Positions 37,166-47,442 of a stretch of DNA of 64,000 nucleotides are shown here, piece by piece (position 1 is the stretch's first letter; every line of letters begins with the position of its first letter). The stretch spans positions 1 to 64,000 of the forward strand of contig NZ_BONE01000029.1 of assembly GCF_016862555.1 (NCBI RefSeq), read 5' to 3'. The translations under genes were made by a program, and so were the position numbers. The stretch comes from Asanoa siamensis (lineage in GTDB: Bacteria > Actinomycetota > Actinomycetes > Mycobacteriales > Micromonosporaceae). The notes beneath the pieces are model-generated. The model was not told the DNA's origin and did no database searches. It worked only from the letters and a program-made list of their open reading frames with translations.

Positions 37166-39733
37166 TCAGCCGGCACCGAGATAGAACCCGGCCTGGTCCA
37201 CCAGGACGTGCACGGTGCCCTTACCGCCGTTGTAGACGAGGAACGAGTCCTCCGCGCCGAGGCCCACGGTCACCAGGCTCGCGCCCGTCCGGCCCGCCGC
37301 GAAGTTGAGCACCGACTGGGTCGGGCGCGGCTCGCCGAACGGATACACCGAGAGGTAGCCGCTGCGGTCCGCGTCGGTCGCCGTCAGGTTCGCGACGACA
37401 GCCGAGCGCGGCGGGCAAGCGGTGCCGCACTCGGTCGTGTTCACGAAGACGCGTACGGTCTGGCCGGGGCCGACCGGCGTACCCGTGGTCCGGGTGTCGA
37501 CGACCCGCGTCGGTGCGGTCGGCAGGTAGGTGTCGTGCGCACCCGGCGCGAACCAGCCGGCCAGGTCCACCAGCAGGTGCGCCGTGCCCGAACCCGTGTG
37601 CGCGAACGCGACCTTGCCGCCGACGACCGGCGCGAGCACCATGTTGTTCACCGTCTGCCCGGCGACGAAGTTGATGTTCGACGCGGTCGGCACCTCAGCG
37701 CCCGGCGGGTACGCGGTGAACAGCCCGCCCTTTGTCGGCTCGGTCACCGTCAGGTTCAGCACGGCGGCCGTGGTGCCCGCGGGCACCCTGGCCGACAGGT
37801 CGACCGTGACCCGCCCGTTGGCGGGCACCGGCGCGCCGCCGGGAGCGCTGCGCGTGTCCAGCACCCGGGCCGGCGGGGTCGCCTCCAGCCCGGCACCGGT
37901 GTTGGCGTAGTAGCCGGCCAGGTCCGCCAGCACGTGCGTGGTGCCACGGCTGCCGTTGAGGATCCTCACCCGGCCGTTGCGCACCTGCACGGTCACCAGG
38001 TTGGCCATGGTCTGGCCGGCGCCGAAGCTCACGTTGGATGCCAGCGGGAGGACGCCGTCGCTCGGATAGACCGTCAGCTGACCGGAGGCCGAGGACTGCG
38101 TCGCGGTGACGTTCAGGACCACCGCGCTCGCGGTCGCCGCCGCACCCGGCAGCGAGAACTCGATCTCCGAGAAGGGAGCCACCGGCGCGGTGCCGCCCAC
38201 ACCGAGCGCCGACCGGGTGTCGAGCACCCGCTGCGGCGTGACGGAGTTGTAGGCGGCGCCGAGGATCATGCACGGAGTCTGGTAGGCACCCGCGGCGGGG
38301 AAGCGGAACGCGCTGGCGCTGAACGTAGCCGACACGCACGCTTTTCCGGCCCGGTCGAAGGTGATCCTGCCCTGCCCCGTGCTGCTCACGACAGCCGGAA
38401 AACCCGTGCGCTGGAAGCTGAAGGCCCCGGCGAGCGGTCCGTCGAAGGGCCACAGGTAGGTCACGGTGGCCGTGGTCAACGTCTCGAAGGCTCCTCCGCC
38501 GACCGCCCGCGTGATCGTCGCCGTGACCTTCGGGTCCGGAACGTATTCGAGGGCGCCACGGTCTACGAACCCATCGCCGCTGTTGGCCACCGCGGGGCTG
38601 TCGGCGTGCGGTAGCCCCCGGAGGTCCCTGGCCCGGATGCCCGGTGCGCGGGCGAGACCGGAGTCGATCGCCGGCGACGTGTGCCACGGGGTCCAACCCG
38701 CGGTGGCCGAGCCCGTGACCCTCGGGTCGGCGCCGATGTCGTGCGCACCCTGCCCCGTGGCGACGTTGAACGCCGCGGGCGTCGCGAAGGTCGCGTCGCC
38801 CCACGAGTAGAGCGGCCCACCGTGCCTCGTGTCGATGAGGTTGTAGTCGAGATGGCTGTCGGTCGTGGCCGACCCGGCGACCGCCAACGGACGCACGCTC
38901 GCCGGGTCGGTCTCCGCCGCGGCGCCACACGTGGCCTGCGCGCCCGGCAGGGTGGTTGTCAGGATCGAGTTGTAGAGCGCGAACCCACCGGACGCTCCGG
39001 ACACCGCGATGCCAGTGAGACAGTCGGTGACGACCGTGTTGTTGGTGATCGTGGTGTCGGGTGCGTCGATGACCGTGATGCCCGCGATCGACGGGCCGCC
39101 AGCGGATCGCCGAACGGCGAGACTGTTGCCCGTCAGCAGTGTGTCGGTGGCGCGGGGGCCGACCGCGAACGCGGTCGTGTCGACGGCACCGACCAGCATG
39201 CCGCTGACGGTCACCCGGTGCGAGTCACCGGTGATCTCCACGGCGGGGGCTCCGCCAACGTTCGCCGCGCCGTCGACGATCGTGATGTCGCTCGAATCCG
39301 CGACGAGCACTCCCGGTCGGTCGGTCGCCCCGGTGCCGATGTCGATGCCGTCGATGACGACGTCGTGCACGCCGGAGACGACAAAGGCCGGCCCGTTGGT
39401 TCCCGGCTGCACCTTCGTGCGGCGCCCCGGCGCGAGGAACCCGCTGATCGTGATGGGCTTCCCGGGCTCACCCGACGGCACCACGACCGACTCGGCGTAG
39501 ACGCCGTCGTCGACCTCGATCGTCTGTCCAGGTTGGACGACCCGGACAGCGTCGGCGATGCGGCAGTACGGGCGCGACTCGCTGCCGTCCGCTGGCATGC
39601 CGAAGCAGTTGTCGGAGACGTGGATGGTCGGGGGCAGGTCGGCGGCAGCGGCGGCCGTCGCACCGACGACGGGTAGTCCCGTCAGTGTCACCAGACTGCC
39701 GGCCAGTACGGCCAGGCCGCGTCTTACGCGCAT
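37166..39733 (-). CDS. Secreted beta-helix/VLDTR protein, array copy B
   Basis: 855 residues. Signal peptide MRVRRGLAVLAGSLVTLTGL to about AAAAADLPP. The beta-helix carries a Cys pair at CFGMPADG...RPYC. The end segment reads RDLRGLPHADSPA...FVDRGALE, the most divergent version of that motif in the array. Module signatures are VLDTR, VLDTR and VVDTR. The third-module cysteine loop is one residue shorter (CGTAC) than in most copies. Only 28 nt separate it from copy C, and these keep just the Shine-Dalgarno part of the cassette leader (ACGGGGGAGAA), so it is expected to be transcribed with C. Confidence 0.85.
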   Translation of the reverse strand: MRVRRGLAVLAGSLVTLTGLPVVGATAAAAADLPPTIHVSDNCFGMPADGSESRPYCRIADAVRVVQPGQTIEVDDGVYAESVVVPSGEPGKPITISGFLAPGRRTKVQPGTNGPAFVVSGVHDVVIDGIDIGTGATDRPGVLVADSSDITIVDGAANVGGAPAVEITGDSHRVTVSGMLVGAVDTTAFAVGPRATDTLLTGNSLAVRRSAGGPSIAGITVIDAPDTTITNNTVVTDCLTGIAVSGASGGFALYNSILTTTLPGAQATCGAAAETDPASVRPLAVAGSATTDSHLDYNLIDTRHGGPLYSWGDATFATPAAFNVATGQGAHDIGADPRVTGSATAGWTPWHTSPAIDSGLARAPGIRARDLRGLPHADSPAVANSGDGFVDRGALEYVPDPKVTATITRAVGGGAFETLTTATVTYLWPFDGPLAGAFSFQRTGFPAVVSSTGQGRITFDRAGKACVSATFSASAFRFPAAGAYQTPCMILGAAYNSVTPQRVLDTRSALGVGGTAPVAPFSEIEFSLPGAAATASAVVLNVTATQSSASGQLTVYPSDGVLPLASNVSFGAGQTMANLVTVQVRNGRVRILNGSRGTTHVLADLAGYYANTGAGLEATPPARVLDTRSAPGGAPVPANGRVTVDLSARVPAGTTAAVLNLTVTEPTKGGLFTAYPPGAEVPTASNINFVAGQTVNNMVLAPVVGGKVAFAHTGSGTAHLLVDLAGWFAPGAHDTYLPTAPTRVVDTRTTGTPVGPGQTVRVFVNTTECGTACPPRSAVVANLTATDADRSGYLSVYPFGEPRPTQSVLNFAAGRTGASLVTVGLGAEDSFLVYNGGKGTVHVLVDQAGFYLGAG

Positions 39734-39761
39734 CTCGCATTCTCCCCCGTGGTTCCGGTAA

Positions 39762-42317
39762 TCAGTTTGTGGCCAGGTAGAACCCGGCCTGGTCGACGAG
39801 GACGTCGACGTTGCCCTTGCCGCCGTTGTAGACCAGGAACGAGTCCTGGCCGAGGCCGACCGTGAACAGGTTCGCCACCGTCTCGCCCGCGGTGAAGTTG
39901 AGCTGCGACACCGTCGGCCGCTCCTGCCCGTACGGGTAGACCGCGAGGAAGCCGCTGGACTTCGTGTTGGTCACCGTCAGGTTCGCCACCACCGCCGTAC
40001 GCGGGCAGGGGTGTGAGTCGCAGACGGTCGGGTCGACGGAGACCCGCACCGTCTGGCCCGGGCCCACCACCACGCCGGTCTCGCGGGTGTCGACGAGCCG
40101 CGTCGGTGCGGTCGGCAGGTAGGTGCCCGTCGCGCCCGGCCCGAACCAGCCCGCCAGGTCGGCCAGCAGGTGCACGGTGCCCTTGCCGGTGTGCGCGAAC
40201 GCGACCTTCCCGTCCACCACCGGCGCGATCACCATGTTGTTCGCGGTCTCGCCCGCCAAGAAGTTCAGGTTCGACACCGTCGGCACGGCCGCGCCGGGCG
40301 GGTACGCCGCGATCAGGCCGCCGTTCGTCGGGCTGGTCACCGTCAGGTTCAGCGCGACGCTGGTCGTACCCGCCGGCACCCGGCCCGACAGGTCCAGCGT
40401 CAGCTTTCCGTTGGCGGCGACCGGCGTCGTGCCGGGGACGCCGAGCGCGGCGCGCGTGTCGAGCACCCGCACCGGGTCGACCGCCGCGAAGCCGTTGCCC
40501 GCGTTGGCGTAGTAGCCGGCCACGTCGGCGATCACGTGCGTGGTCCCCGCACTGCCGTTGTAGAAGGCCACCTTGCCGGAGCCGGTCGGGACGGTCACCA
40601 GGTTCGCGATCGTCTGCCCCGTCGAGAAGTTGAGCGTCGACGCCAGCGGTCGGGAGGCGAATCCTTCGTAGACGGTCAGGAAGCCGCGCGTGCTGGGCTG
40701 GGTGACCGTCACGTTGAGGACGACGGCGGACGCGGCCGTGGGCACGTCCAGCACGACGGTCTCGCCGGGACCCACGGGCGTGCTGGTCGGCACGCCGACG
40801 GCGGACCGCGTGTCCAGCAACCGCTGCGGGTTCGCCGGCGTGAAGGAGGCGCCCAGCACCACGCACGGCGTGGAGCGGTGCTCGACGGCCGGCGTACGGA
40901 ACCCGTCGGAGGTGACCGTGACCGTCACGCAGGCGACGCCGGCCTTGGCGAAGGTGAACCGCGAACTGGTGGTGTAGCCGACGCGAGGATCGCCCGGGCC
41001 CTCGAAGATGTAGGTGCCGATCGGCCCGTCCGTGGCCCACGGCACGATCGTCCGGGCGGTGGCGACGGCTTCGAGGCTGCCGCCGCCGGGCGCGCGGGTG
41101 AGCGTCGCGCTGATCTTCGGGTCCGGGATGATCTCGGCCGAGCCCCGGTCGACGTACCCGCCGCCGGCGTTGGGCACGTCCGGGTCGTCTGCGTGCGGGT
41201 GGTCGCGCAGGTCGCGACCGAGCAGGCCCGGCGCGGTCGCCAGCGCCGAGTCGATCGCCGGCGAGTCGGCCGCGAGGGACCACCCGGTGGCGTACGGGTC
41301 GACGGAGTGGACCATCTTGGCGTCGGTCACGATGTCGTGGCCGCCCTGCCCGGTCGCGGCGGTGAACGCGGCCTGGCTCGGATAGGCCGTGCCGGCCCAG
41401 GAGTAGAGGTCGCCACCGTGCGACGGGTCGACGACGTTGTAATCGACGTGGCTGTCGGTGGCCGCCGCGCCCGCGACCGACACCGGGATGGCGGTCTTCG
41501 GATCCGGTGCGTACGGCGGCAGGCACACGCCCGGCCGGTCGGTCCAGGTGGTCCGGATGATCGTGTTGTAGAGACCGAAGCCGGCGGACGCGCCGGAGAC
41601 CGCGACGCCCCCCACGCAGTCGGCGACGATCGTGTTGTTTGTGACGGTCGTCCGCGGTGCGTCGGCGACGGTGATCGCGGCCGCGCGGCTGGCGAAGCGG
41701 TGCAGGTAGACGCTGTTGCCGGTGAGCAGCGTGTCGGTGGCACCGGCGCCGACCGAGATGACGGCCGCGTCGTGACCGCGGACGACCGTGCTGCTGACCG
41801 TGACCCGGTGCGAGTCACCCGTGATCTCGACGGCGGCCACCGAGGAGTTGGCCGTCGCCCAGCCGTTGGTGATCGTGACGTCGCTGGAGCCCTCGACGAC
41901 CGCGCTGGGATAGCCGCCCGAGGTGCCGCCGATGTCGAACCCGTCGATGACGACGTCGTGGACGCCGGTCAGCCGGAACGCCGGCCCGCGCAGCCCGACC
42001 ACCTGGGTCCGGATGCCGTTGGACTCGCGGACGGCCTTGATGGTGATCGGCCGGCCCGGCTCGCCGGCCGGCACCACCACCGACTCGTTGTAGACGGCTC
42101 GGCGCACCTCGACGGTCTGCCCCGGCACCACCACCGCGAGGGCGTCGCCGATCGAGCAGTACGGCCGGGTCACGCTCCCGTCCGGCGGGAGGTGGCAGTC
42201 CTTCGAGACGTGGATGGTGGCCGGTGGTGCGGCGGCGGCGCTGCCAACCATGACGGGCAGCCCTGCCGCCACCACCGCACCGACCGCGAACAGTGCCAGA
42301 CCGTGACCGATCCGCAT
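39762..42317 (-). CDS. Secreted beta-helix/VLDTR protein, array copy C
   Basis: 851 residues with signal peptide MRIGHGLALFAVGAVVAAGL to SAAAAPP. The beta-helix ends RDLRDHPHADDPD...YVDRGSAE. Module 1 is shorter than elsewhere and begins RLLDTRSAVG; modules 2 and 3 begin RVLDTR and RLVDTR. The third-module loop is CDSHPC. GGGGAGGACGAG precedes the ATG, the best Shine-Dalgarno in the array. The 41 nt upstream contain the 3' part of the array leader (GATCATCTTG) but not the operator, so a degraded promoter may be present. Confidence 0.85.
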   Translation of the reverse strand: MRIGHGLALFAVGAVVAAGLPVMVGSAAAAPPATIHVSKDCHLPPDGSVTRPYCSIGDALAVVVPGQTVEVRRAVYNESVVVPAGEPGRPITIKAVRESNGIRTQVVGLRGPAFRLTGVHDVVIDGFDIGGTSGGYPSAVVEGSSDVTITNGWATANSSVAAVEITGDSHRVTVSSTVVRGHDAAVISVGAGATDTLLTGNSVYLHRFASRAAAITVADAPRTTVTNNTIVADCVGGVAVSGASAGFGLYNTIIRTTWTDRPGVCLPPYAPDPKTAIPVSVAGAAATDSHVDYNVVDPSHGGDLYSWAGTAYPSQAAFTAATGQGGHDIVTDAKMVHSVDPYATGWSLAADSPAIDSALATAPGLLGRDLRDHPHADDPDVPNAGGGYVDRGSAEIIPDPKISATLTRAPGGGSLEAVATARTIVPWATDGPIGTYIFEGPGDPRVGYTTSSRFTFAKAGVACVTVTVTSDGFRTPAVEHRSTPCVVLGASFTPANPQRLLDTRSAVGVPTSTPVGPGETVVLDVPTAASAVVLNVTVTQPSTRGFLTVYEGFASRPLASTLNFSTGQTIANLVTVPTGSGKVAFYNGSAGTTHVIADVAGYYANAGNGFAAVDPVRVLDTRAALGVPGTTPVAANGKLTLDLSGRVPAGTTSVALNLTVTSPTNGGLIAAYPPGAAVPTVSNLNFLAGETANNMVIAPVVDGKVAFAHTGKGTVHLLADLAGWFGPGATGTYLPTAPTRLVDTRETGVVVGPGQTVRVSVDPTVCDSHPCPRTAVVANLTVTNTKSSGFLAVYPYGQERPTVSQLNFTAGETVANLFTVGLGQDSFLVYNGGKGNVDVLVDQAGFYLATN

Positions 42318-42358
42318 CTCGTCCTCCCCAGGTCCAAGATGATCTTCGCGGAGGATCG
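42318..42358 (-). promoter_or_regulatory. Truncated array leader before copy C
   Basis: The segment holds GATCATCTTGGACC and a GGGGAGG ribosome site, matching the 3' half of the copy J leader (GATCATCTTGACC, then GGGGG). The -35 and operator halves are missing because the copy D stop codon falls at the junction. It marks where duplication cut the ancestral cassette. Confidence 0.55.
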
Positions 42359-44878
42359 CTACTCGACCTGTGCGAGGTAGAACCCGGCCTGGTCCACGAT
42401 CACGTCGACGGTGCCCTTGCCGCCGTTGTAGACGAGGAACGACTCCTCGCCCAGGCCGACCGTGACCAGGCTGGCCACGGTCTGGCCCGCGGTGAAGTTG
42501 AGCACCGACTGGGTCGGCCGCGCCTGGCCGTACGGGTAGACGGAGAGGTAGCCGCTCTTCTGCGGCTTGGTCACGGTGAGGTTGGCCACGACCGCACGCG
42601 GATCACAGTTCACCGAACCGCACGCGCTCGCGTTGACGACGACCCGCAGGGTCTGGCCCGGCGCGACCGAGGCACCCGTCGTGCGGGTATCGACCAGCCG
42701 GCTCTGCCAGGTTGGCAGGTACGTGTCGTGGGTGCCCGGTGCGAACCAGCCCGCCAGGTCCGCCAGCAGGTGGGCGGACCCCTTCCCGGAGTAGGCGAAC
42801 GCGACCTTGCCGTCCACCACCGGCGCGATCACCATGTTGTTCACCGTCTGCCCCGCGACGAAGTTGAGGTTCGACGCCGTCGGGACCGAGGACCCCGGCG
42901 GGAACGCGGTGAACAGGCCGGTCGTCGTCGCCTCGGTTGCGGTCAAGTTCAGCACGGCCGCGGTCGTGCCGGCCGGGACGCGGACCGACAGGTCGACGGT
43001 GACGTTCCCGGTGGCGGTGACGGGCGCGGTGCCCGGCACGCCGATCGCCGCCCGGGTATCGAGCACGCGGGTCGGCGTGCCCGTCTCCAACCCGTTGCCG
43101 GTGCCCGCGTAGTAGCCGACCAGGTCGGCGAGCACGTGGGTGTGGCCCCGGCCCCCGTTCTTGATCCGCACCTGGCCGCCACGCGGCTTCACGGTCACCA
43201 GGTTGGCGATCGTCTGCTGGGCGGCGAAGTTGAGGTTGGACGCATTGGGCTCGAGTTCGCCGTCCGGCCAGACCTTCAGGTATCCGGACGTCACCGGTTG
43301 GGTCGCCGTGAGATTGAGAACGACCGCGCTGGCACTCGACGCCGGCGCCGGCAGGCTGATCGTGATCTCGCGGTTGGAACCCACGGGCCCGGCGCCGGAC
43401 CGGGTGTCCAGAACCCGCTGCGGGGTGAGGGAGTTGTAGCCGGCACCCAGCACGACGCACGGAGCGTCGTACACCGGCGACGCGTACGTCCGGAAGCCGT
43501 CCACATTGAACTCGATCGTCATGCAGGACGCATCGGCTCGGGGGAAGGTGAACCGCGCGGTACCGGTGCGGTTCTCGGCCACCCGCTGACCGGACGCGCT
43601 GAAGTGGAAGGTGCCGATCGGACCGTCCGTCGCCCAGGGATACGTACGCGTGACGGTCGTGATCGTGTCCAACGGCCCGCCGCCGGGCACCCGCGCGATC
43701 GTGGAACTGATGGTCGGGGTCGGCACGAGCTCGACGGCGCCACGGTCGGCGTACCCGCCGCCGCTGTTGGCCGTGTCGGGCTTGTCGGCGTGCGCGTTCC
43801 CGCGCAGGTCGACGGCGAGCGCGGCCGGTCCGCCGGCCAGTGCCGAGTCGATCGCGGGTGAGTCAGCGGTCAGCCCGAACCCACCGTCGACCCGGGTGCT
43901 CTGGCCGAGCTTCGCGTCGACGCCGATATCGTGCGCGCCCTGCCCGGTGGCGGCATGGAACGCGCCCGGGTCCGGATAGGTCGTGCCGGCCCACGAGTAC
44001 AGCGGCCCGCCGTGCGCGGGGTCGATCACGTTGTGGTCGACCCGCGCGTCCGCGGCCGCCGCACCCGCGACCGTCACCGGCCGCGCGGCGGCGGGATCGG
44101 CGCACGGGCCGGTGACGCCGACGTTCCTGGTGCGGACGATCGAGTTGACGAGGGCAAACCCCGCCGAGGCACCGGTGACCTCGACGCCTGCCAGGCAGTC
44201 GGTGACGATCGTGTTGTTGACGACGGTCGTCCGCGGCGCGTCGTCGATCCCGATCGCCGGGGCCGCCGGCACGTTGGCGATCCTCGCCAGCCGCACGCTG
44301 TTGGCGGCGAGCACCGTGTCGCTCGCGCCGCCGCTCACCGCGAACGCCGCCGTGCGGCCGACCGTCAGCGCCATTCGGCTGATGGTCACCCGGTGCGAGT
44401 CACCCTTGATGTCGACACCGCCGTACGCGCTGAGCAGCGTCCCGTCTGTGATTGTGATGTCACTCGAGTCCTGGACGACGACGACGGCGCCCCCGGAGCC
44501 CACCAGGTAGAACCCGTCGATCACGACGTCATGCACCCCGGAGAGGCGGAACGCCGTCGGGACCGAGGTCCCACCGACCTGGGCGCGGGCGCCCCGCTCC
44601 TGGTAGCCGGTGAAGGTGATCGGCCTGCCCGGCTCCCCGGACCGCGGCACGACGGTCTCCGCGTAGGAGCCCTCTCCCACGGCGATCGTCTGACCGGGCC
44701 CGGCGACCTCGACGGCCTGCGCGATCGTGCAGTACGGGCGGCTCTCCGACCCGTCCTGCCCGGGGCCGCACCACTTTCCGACGTGGACGGTCGCGGGAGG
44801 TGCGGCCGCGGCGGCGGTCGCCACCGGCAGGCCGGCCGTCGCGAGCAGGCCGGCGGTCAACAGCGCCAGACCGCGCAT
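42359..44878 (-). CDS. Secreted beta-helix/VLDTR protein, array copy D
   Basis: 839 residues, the shortest copy that keeps a signal peptide (MRGLALLTAGLLATAGLPVA, lacking the basic residues seen in others). The beta-helix end reads VDLRGNAHADKPD...YADRGAVE. Module 1 starts RVLDTRSGAGPVG, without the ALGVPG segment usual there. Modules 2 and 3 start RVLDTR and RLVDTR. The cysteine loop is CGSVNC. The ATG follows the stop of copy E with one base between (TGAGATG), so translation is probably coupled. Confidence 0.85.
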   Translation of the reverse strand: MRGLALLTAGLLATAGLPVATAAAAAPPATVHVGKWCGPGQDGSESRPYCTIAQAVEVAGPGQTIAVGEGSYAETVVPRSGEPGRPITFTGYQERGARAQVGGTSVPTAFRLSGVHDVVIDGFYLVGSGGAVVVVQDSSDITITDGTLLSAYGGVDIKGDSHRVTISRMALTVGRTAAFAVSGGASDTVLAANSVRLARIANVPAAPAIGIDDAPRTTVVNNTIVTDCLAGVEVTGASAGFALVNSIVRTRNVGVTGPCADPAAARPVTVAGAAAADARVDHNVIDPAHGGPLYSWAGTTYPDPGAFHAATGQGAHDIGVDAKLGQSTRVDGGFGLTADSPAIDSALAGGPAALAVDLRGNAHADKPDTANSGGGYADRGAVELVPTPTISSTIARVPGGGPLDTITTVTRTYPWATDGPIGTFHFSASGQRVAENRTGTARFTFPRADASCMTIEFNVDGFRTYASPVYDAPCVVLGAGYNSLTPQRVLDTRSGAGPVGSNREITISLPAPASSASAVVLNLTATQPVTSGYLKVWPDGELEPNASNLNFAAQQTIANLVTVKPRGGQVRIKNGGRGHTHVLADLVGYYAGTGNGLETGTPTRVLDTRAAIGVPGTAPVTATGNVTVDLSVRVPAGTTAAVLNLTATEATTTGLFTAFPPGSSVPTASNLNFVAGQTVNNMVIAPVVDGKVAFAYSGKGSAHLLADLAGWFAPGTHDTYLPTWQSRLVDTRTTGASVAPGQTLRVVVNASACGSVNCDPRAVVANLTVTKPQKSGYLSVYPYGQARPTQSVLNFTAGQTVASLVTVGLGEESFLVYNGGKGTVDVIVDQAGFYLAQVE

Positions 44879-44879
44879 C

Positions 44880-47441
44880 TCAGTTGCCTCTTCCGAGGTA
44901 GAAGCCCGACTGGTCGACGAAGACGTGGACGGTGCCCTTGCCGCCGTTGTAGACCACGAACGAGTCTTGGCCGAGGCCCACGGTGACCAGGGTCGCGACG
45001 GTCTGGCCGGCGGCGAAGTTCAGCATCGACACCGTCGGGCGGGGCTGCCCGTACGGGTAGACCGACAGGTAGCCGCTCTTCTGCGCGTCGGTCACGGTCA
45101 GGTTCACTACCGCGGCGGTACGCGGAGGGCAGTTCGCACCGCATTCGTCCGCGCGGACGAGGACCCGCATCGTCTGGCCCGGTGCCAGCGGCACGCCGCT
45201 TCCGCGGGTGTCGACGAGCCGCGTCGGCCAGGTCGGCAGGTACGTGTCGGTGGCGCCGGGCGCGAACCAGCCCGCCAGGTCGGCCAGCAGGTGCACGGTG
45301 CCGCGGCCCGTGTGCGCGAACGCCACCTTCCCGTCGACCACCGGCGCGATCACCATGTTGTTGACCGTCTGCCCGCCGACGAAGTTGAGGTTCGAGGCGG
45401 TCGGGACCGGGGACCCCGGCGGGTACGCGGTGAACAGGCCGCCGTTCGTCGCGTCGGTGACCGTCAGGTTGAGCACGGCCGCGGTCGTGCCGGCCGGCAC
45501 CCGGCCCGAGAGGTCGACGGTGACCCGACCGTCGGGGCCGATCGGGGTGGTGCCCGGCACGCCGACGGCCGCGCGGGTGTCCAGCACCCGGACGGGTGCC
45601 GCGGAGCCCAGTCCGTTGCCGGAGTTCGCGTAGTAGCCGGCGAGGTCGGCGAGCACGTGCGTGGTGCCGTTGCCGCCGTTGCGGATGCGCACCTTGCCGT
45701 TGCGTACCTTCACGGTCACGAGGTTCGCGATCGTCTGCTGTGCGGCGAAGTTGACGTTCGACGCGTTCGGCTCGACGTCGCTGTCGGGCCAGACCTTCAG
45801 GAAGCCCGACGCCGTCGGCTGGGTCGCCGTGACGTTGAGCACGACCGCGCTGGCACCGGCGGCGACGGACGGCAGGTCGAACACGAACTCCGATTCCGCG
45901 GGCACCGGTGCGGTGCCGGCCCGGCCCAGCCCCGATCGCGTGTCCAGCACCCGCTGCGGGGTGACGGCGTTGTAGGCGGCGCCGACGGTCACGCAGGCGG
46001 AGTCGTAGTAGGCCAGCGTCGGGCTACGGAACCCGTCCACGCTGACCTTGACCGTCACGCAGTTGGATCCGGCGCGCTCGAAGGTGAACCGCGCGGTGCC
46101 GGTCCGGTTCACGACGGGCTGCCTGTCACCGTTTCGGAAGCTGAACGTTCCGGACGGCCCGTCCATCGTCCACGCGTAGCTCGGCGTGACCGTGGCGAGC
46201 CTCTCCAGGGCACCGCCGCCGCGCCGTTCGAGCGTGGACGTGACGACGGGAGGCGGCACGAGTTCGACGGCGCCACGGTCGACGTACCCGCCTCCGGAGT
46301 TGGCGGTGTCGGGCTTGTCGGCGTGCGCGTTGCCGCGCAGATCCTGCGCCAGCAGACCCGGGGCCGCGGCCTGTGCGGAGTCGATGGCAGGGGAGTCGGC
46401 GGCCAGGGACCAGCCGATCGCCAAGCCATCGGTGGCGTTGGTGAACCTGGGGTCCGCGGCGATGTCGTGCGCACCCTGACCGGTCGCCGCACGGAAGGCG
46501 TCCAGGTCGGCGTAGGTCGTGCCGGCCCAGGAATAGAGCGCGCCGCCGTGCCCTGGAGCGACCAGGTTGTAGTCGAACGTGCCGTCGCCGGCCGCCGCAC
46601 CCTCGACCCTCAGCGGGACAGTGCTCGCCGGATCGGGAGAGGTCGAGCCACCGCACTGGGCCCGCTGGGTCAACGTGGTGGCGACGATCGTGTTGCGGAG
46701 GGCGAACCCGGCCGAGGCGCCGGTGACGGCGATGCCGTCAAGGCAGTCGGTCACGACCGTGTTGTTCGTGATCGTCGTGCGCGGCGCGTCGGTGACCGTT
46801 ACCGCCGGGGCGTACGGGCCGGTGGCCGAGCGTCGCATATGGACGCTGTTGCCGGTCAGGAGCGTGTCGGTCGCTCCCGCGCGGACAGCGAAGATCTCGG
46901 AGTTGAAGCCCCACGAGACCATGCCACTGACCGTTACCCGACGAGAGTCGCCCTTGATCTCGATCCCGGGTGCCCGGCTGGCGGCGATCAGGCCGTTGGT
47001 GATGGTGACATCGCTCGAGTTCTCGATGACCACGCTGGTGCGGGTGGGGGCGTTCCAGCCGATGTTGAGGCCGTCGATCACGACATCGTGGACTCCGGAT
47101 AGGACAAAGCCCGGCCCTTCCGCCGTCGACAGGACTCGGGTGACGACGTCCTGCTCCCGGAAGCCGGTGAACGTGACGGGCTTGCCCGGCTCGCCCGACG
47201 GCACGACCACACTTTCCGCGTAGTCGCCCTCGCCCACTGCGACCGTCTGGCCCGGTCGGACGACCGCGGCCGCCTCGCCGATCGTGCAGAAGGGCTTGGC
47301 CGGCGTGCCGTCGGCCGTGCTGCCGCAGGTCTTCTGTGCGACATGGATGGTGGTCGCCGGATCGGCAGCAGCGGCGCCGGTGCCGATCGGCAGCCCCGCG
47401 ATCACCACCAGGCCGGCAATCAGTATCGCTGTGCGGCGCAT
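44880..47441 (-). CDS. Secreted beta-helix/VLDTR protein, array copy E
   Basis: 853 residues, signal peptide MRRTAILIAGLVVIAGL to AAADPA. The beta-helix ends QDLRGNAHADKPD...YVDRGAVE. Module signatures are VLDTR, VLDTR and LVDTR, with the short CGANC loop in module 3. It is joined to copies F and D by TGAGATG junctions on both sides, forming a tightly coupled F-E-D stretch with no intergenic promoter. Confidence 0.85.
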   Translation of the reverse strand: MRRTAILIAGLVVIAGLPIGTGAAAADPATTIHVAQKTCGSTADGTPAKPFCTIGEAAAVVRPGQTVAVGEGDYAESVVVPSGEPGKPVTFTGFREQDVVTRVLSTAEGPGFVLSGVHDVVIDGLNIGWNAPTRTSVVIENSSDVTITNGLIAASRAPGIEIKGDSRRVTVSGMVSWGFNSEIFAVRAGATDTLLTGNSVHMRRSATGPYAPAVTVTDAPRTTITNNTVVTDCLDGIAVTGASAGFALRNTIVATTLTQRAQCGGSTSPDPASTVPLRVEGAAAGDGTFDYNLVAPGHGGALYSWAGTTYADLDAFRAATGQGAHDIAADPRFTNATDGLAIGWSLAADSPAIDSAQAAAPGLLAQDLRGNAHADKPDTANSGGGYVDRGAVELVPPPVVTSTLERRGGGALERLATVTPSYAWTMDGPSGTFSFRNGDRQPVVNRTGTARFTFERAGSNCVTVKVSVDGFRSPTLAYYDSACVTVGAAYNAVTPQRVLDTRSGLGRAGTAPVPAESEFVFDLPSVAAGASAVVLNVTATQPTASGFLKVWPDSDVEPNASNVNFAAQQTIANLVTVKVRNGKVRIRNGGNGTTHVLADLAGYYANSGNGLGSAAPVRVLDTRAAVGVPGTTPIGPDGRVTVDLSGRVPAGTTAAVLNLTVTDATNGGLFTAYPPGSPVPTASNLNFVGGQTVNNMVIAPVVDGKVAFAHTGRGTVHLLADLAGWFAPGATDTYLPTWPTRLVDTRGSGVPLAPGQTMRVLVRADECGANCPPRTAAVVNLTVTDAQKSGYLSVYPYGQPRPTVSMLNFAAGQTVATLVTVGLGQDSFVVYNGGKGTVHVFVDQSGFYLGRGN

Positions 47442-47442
47442 C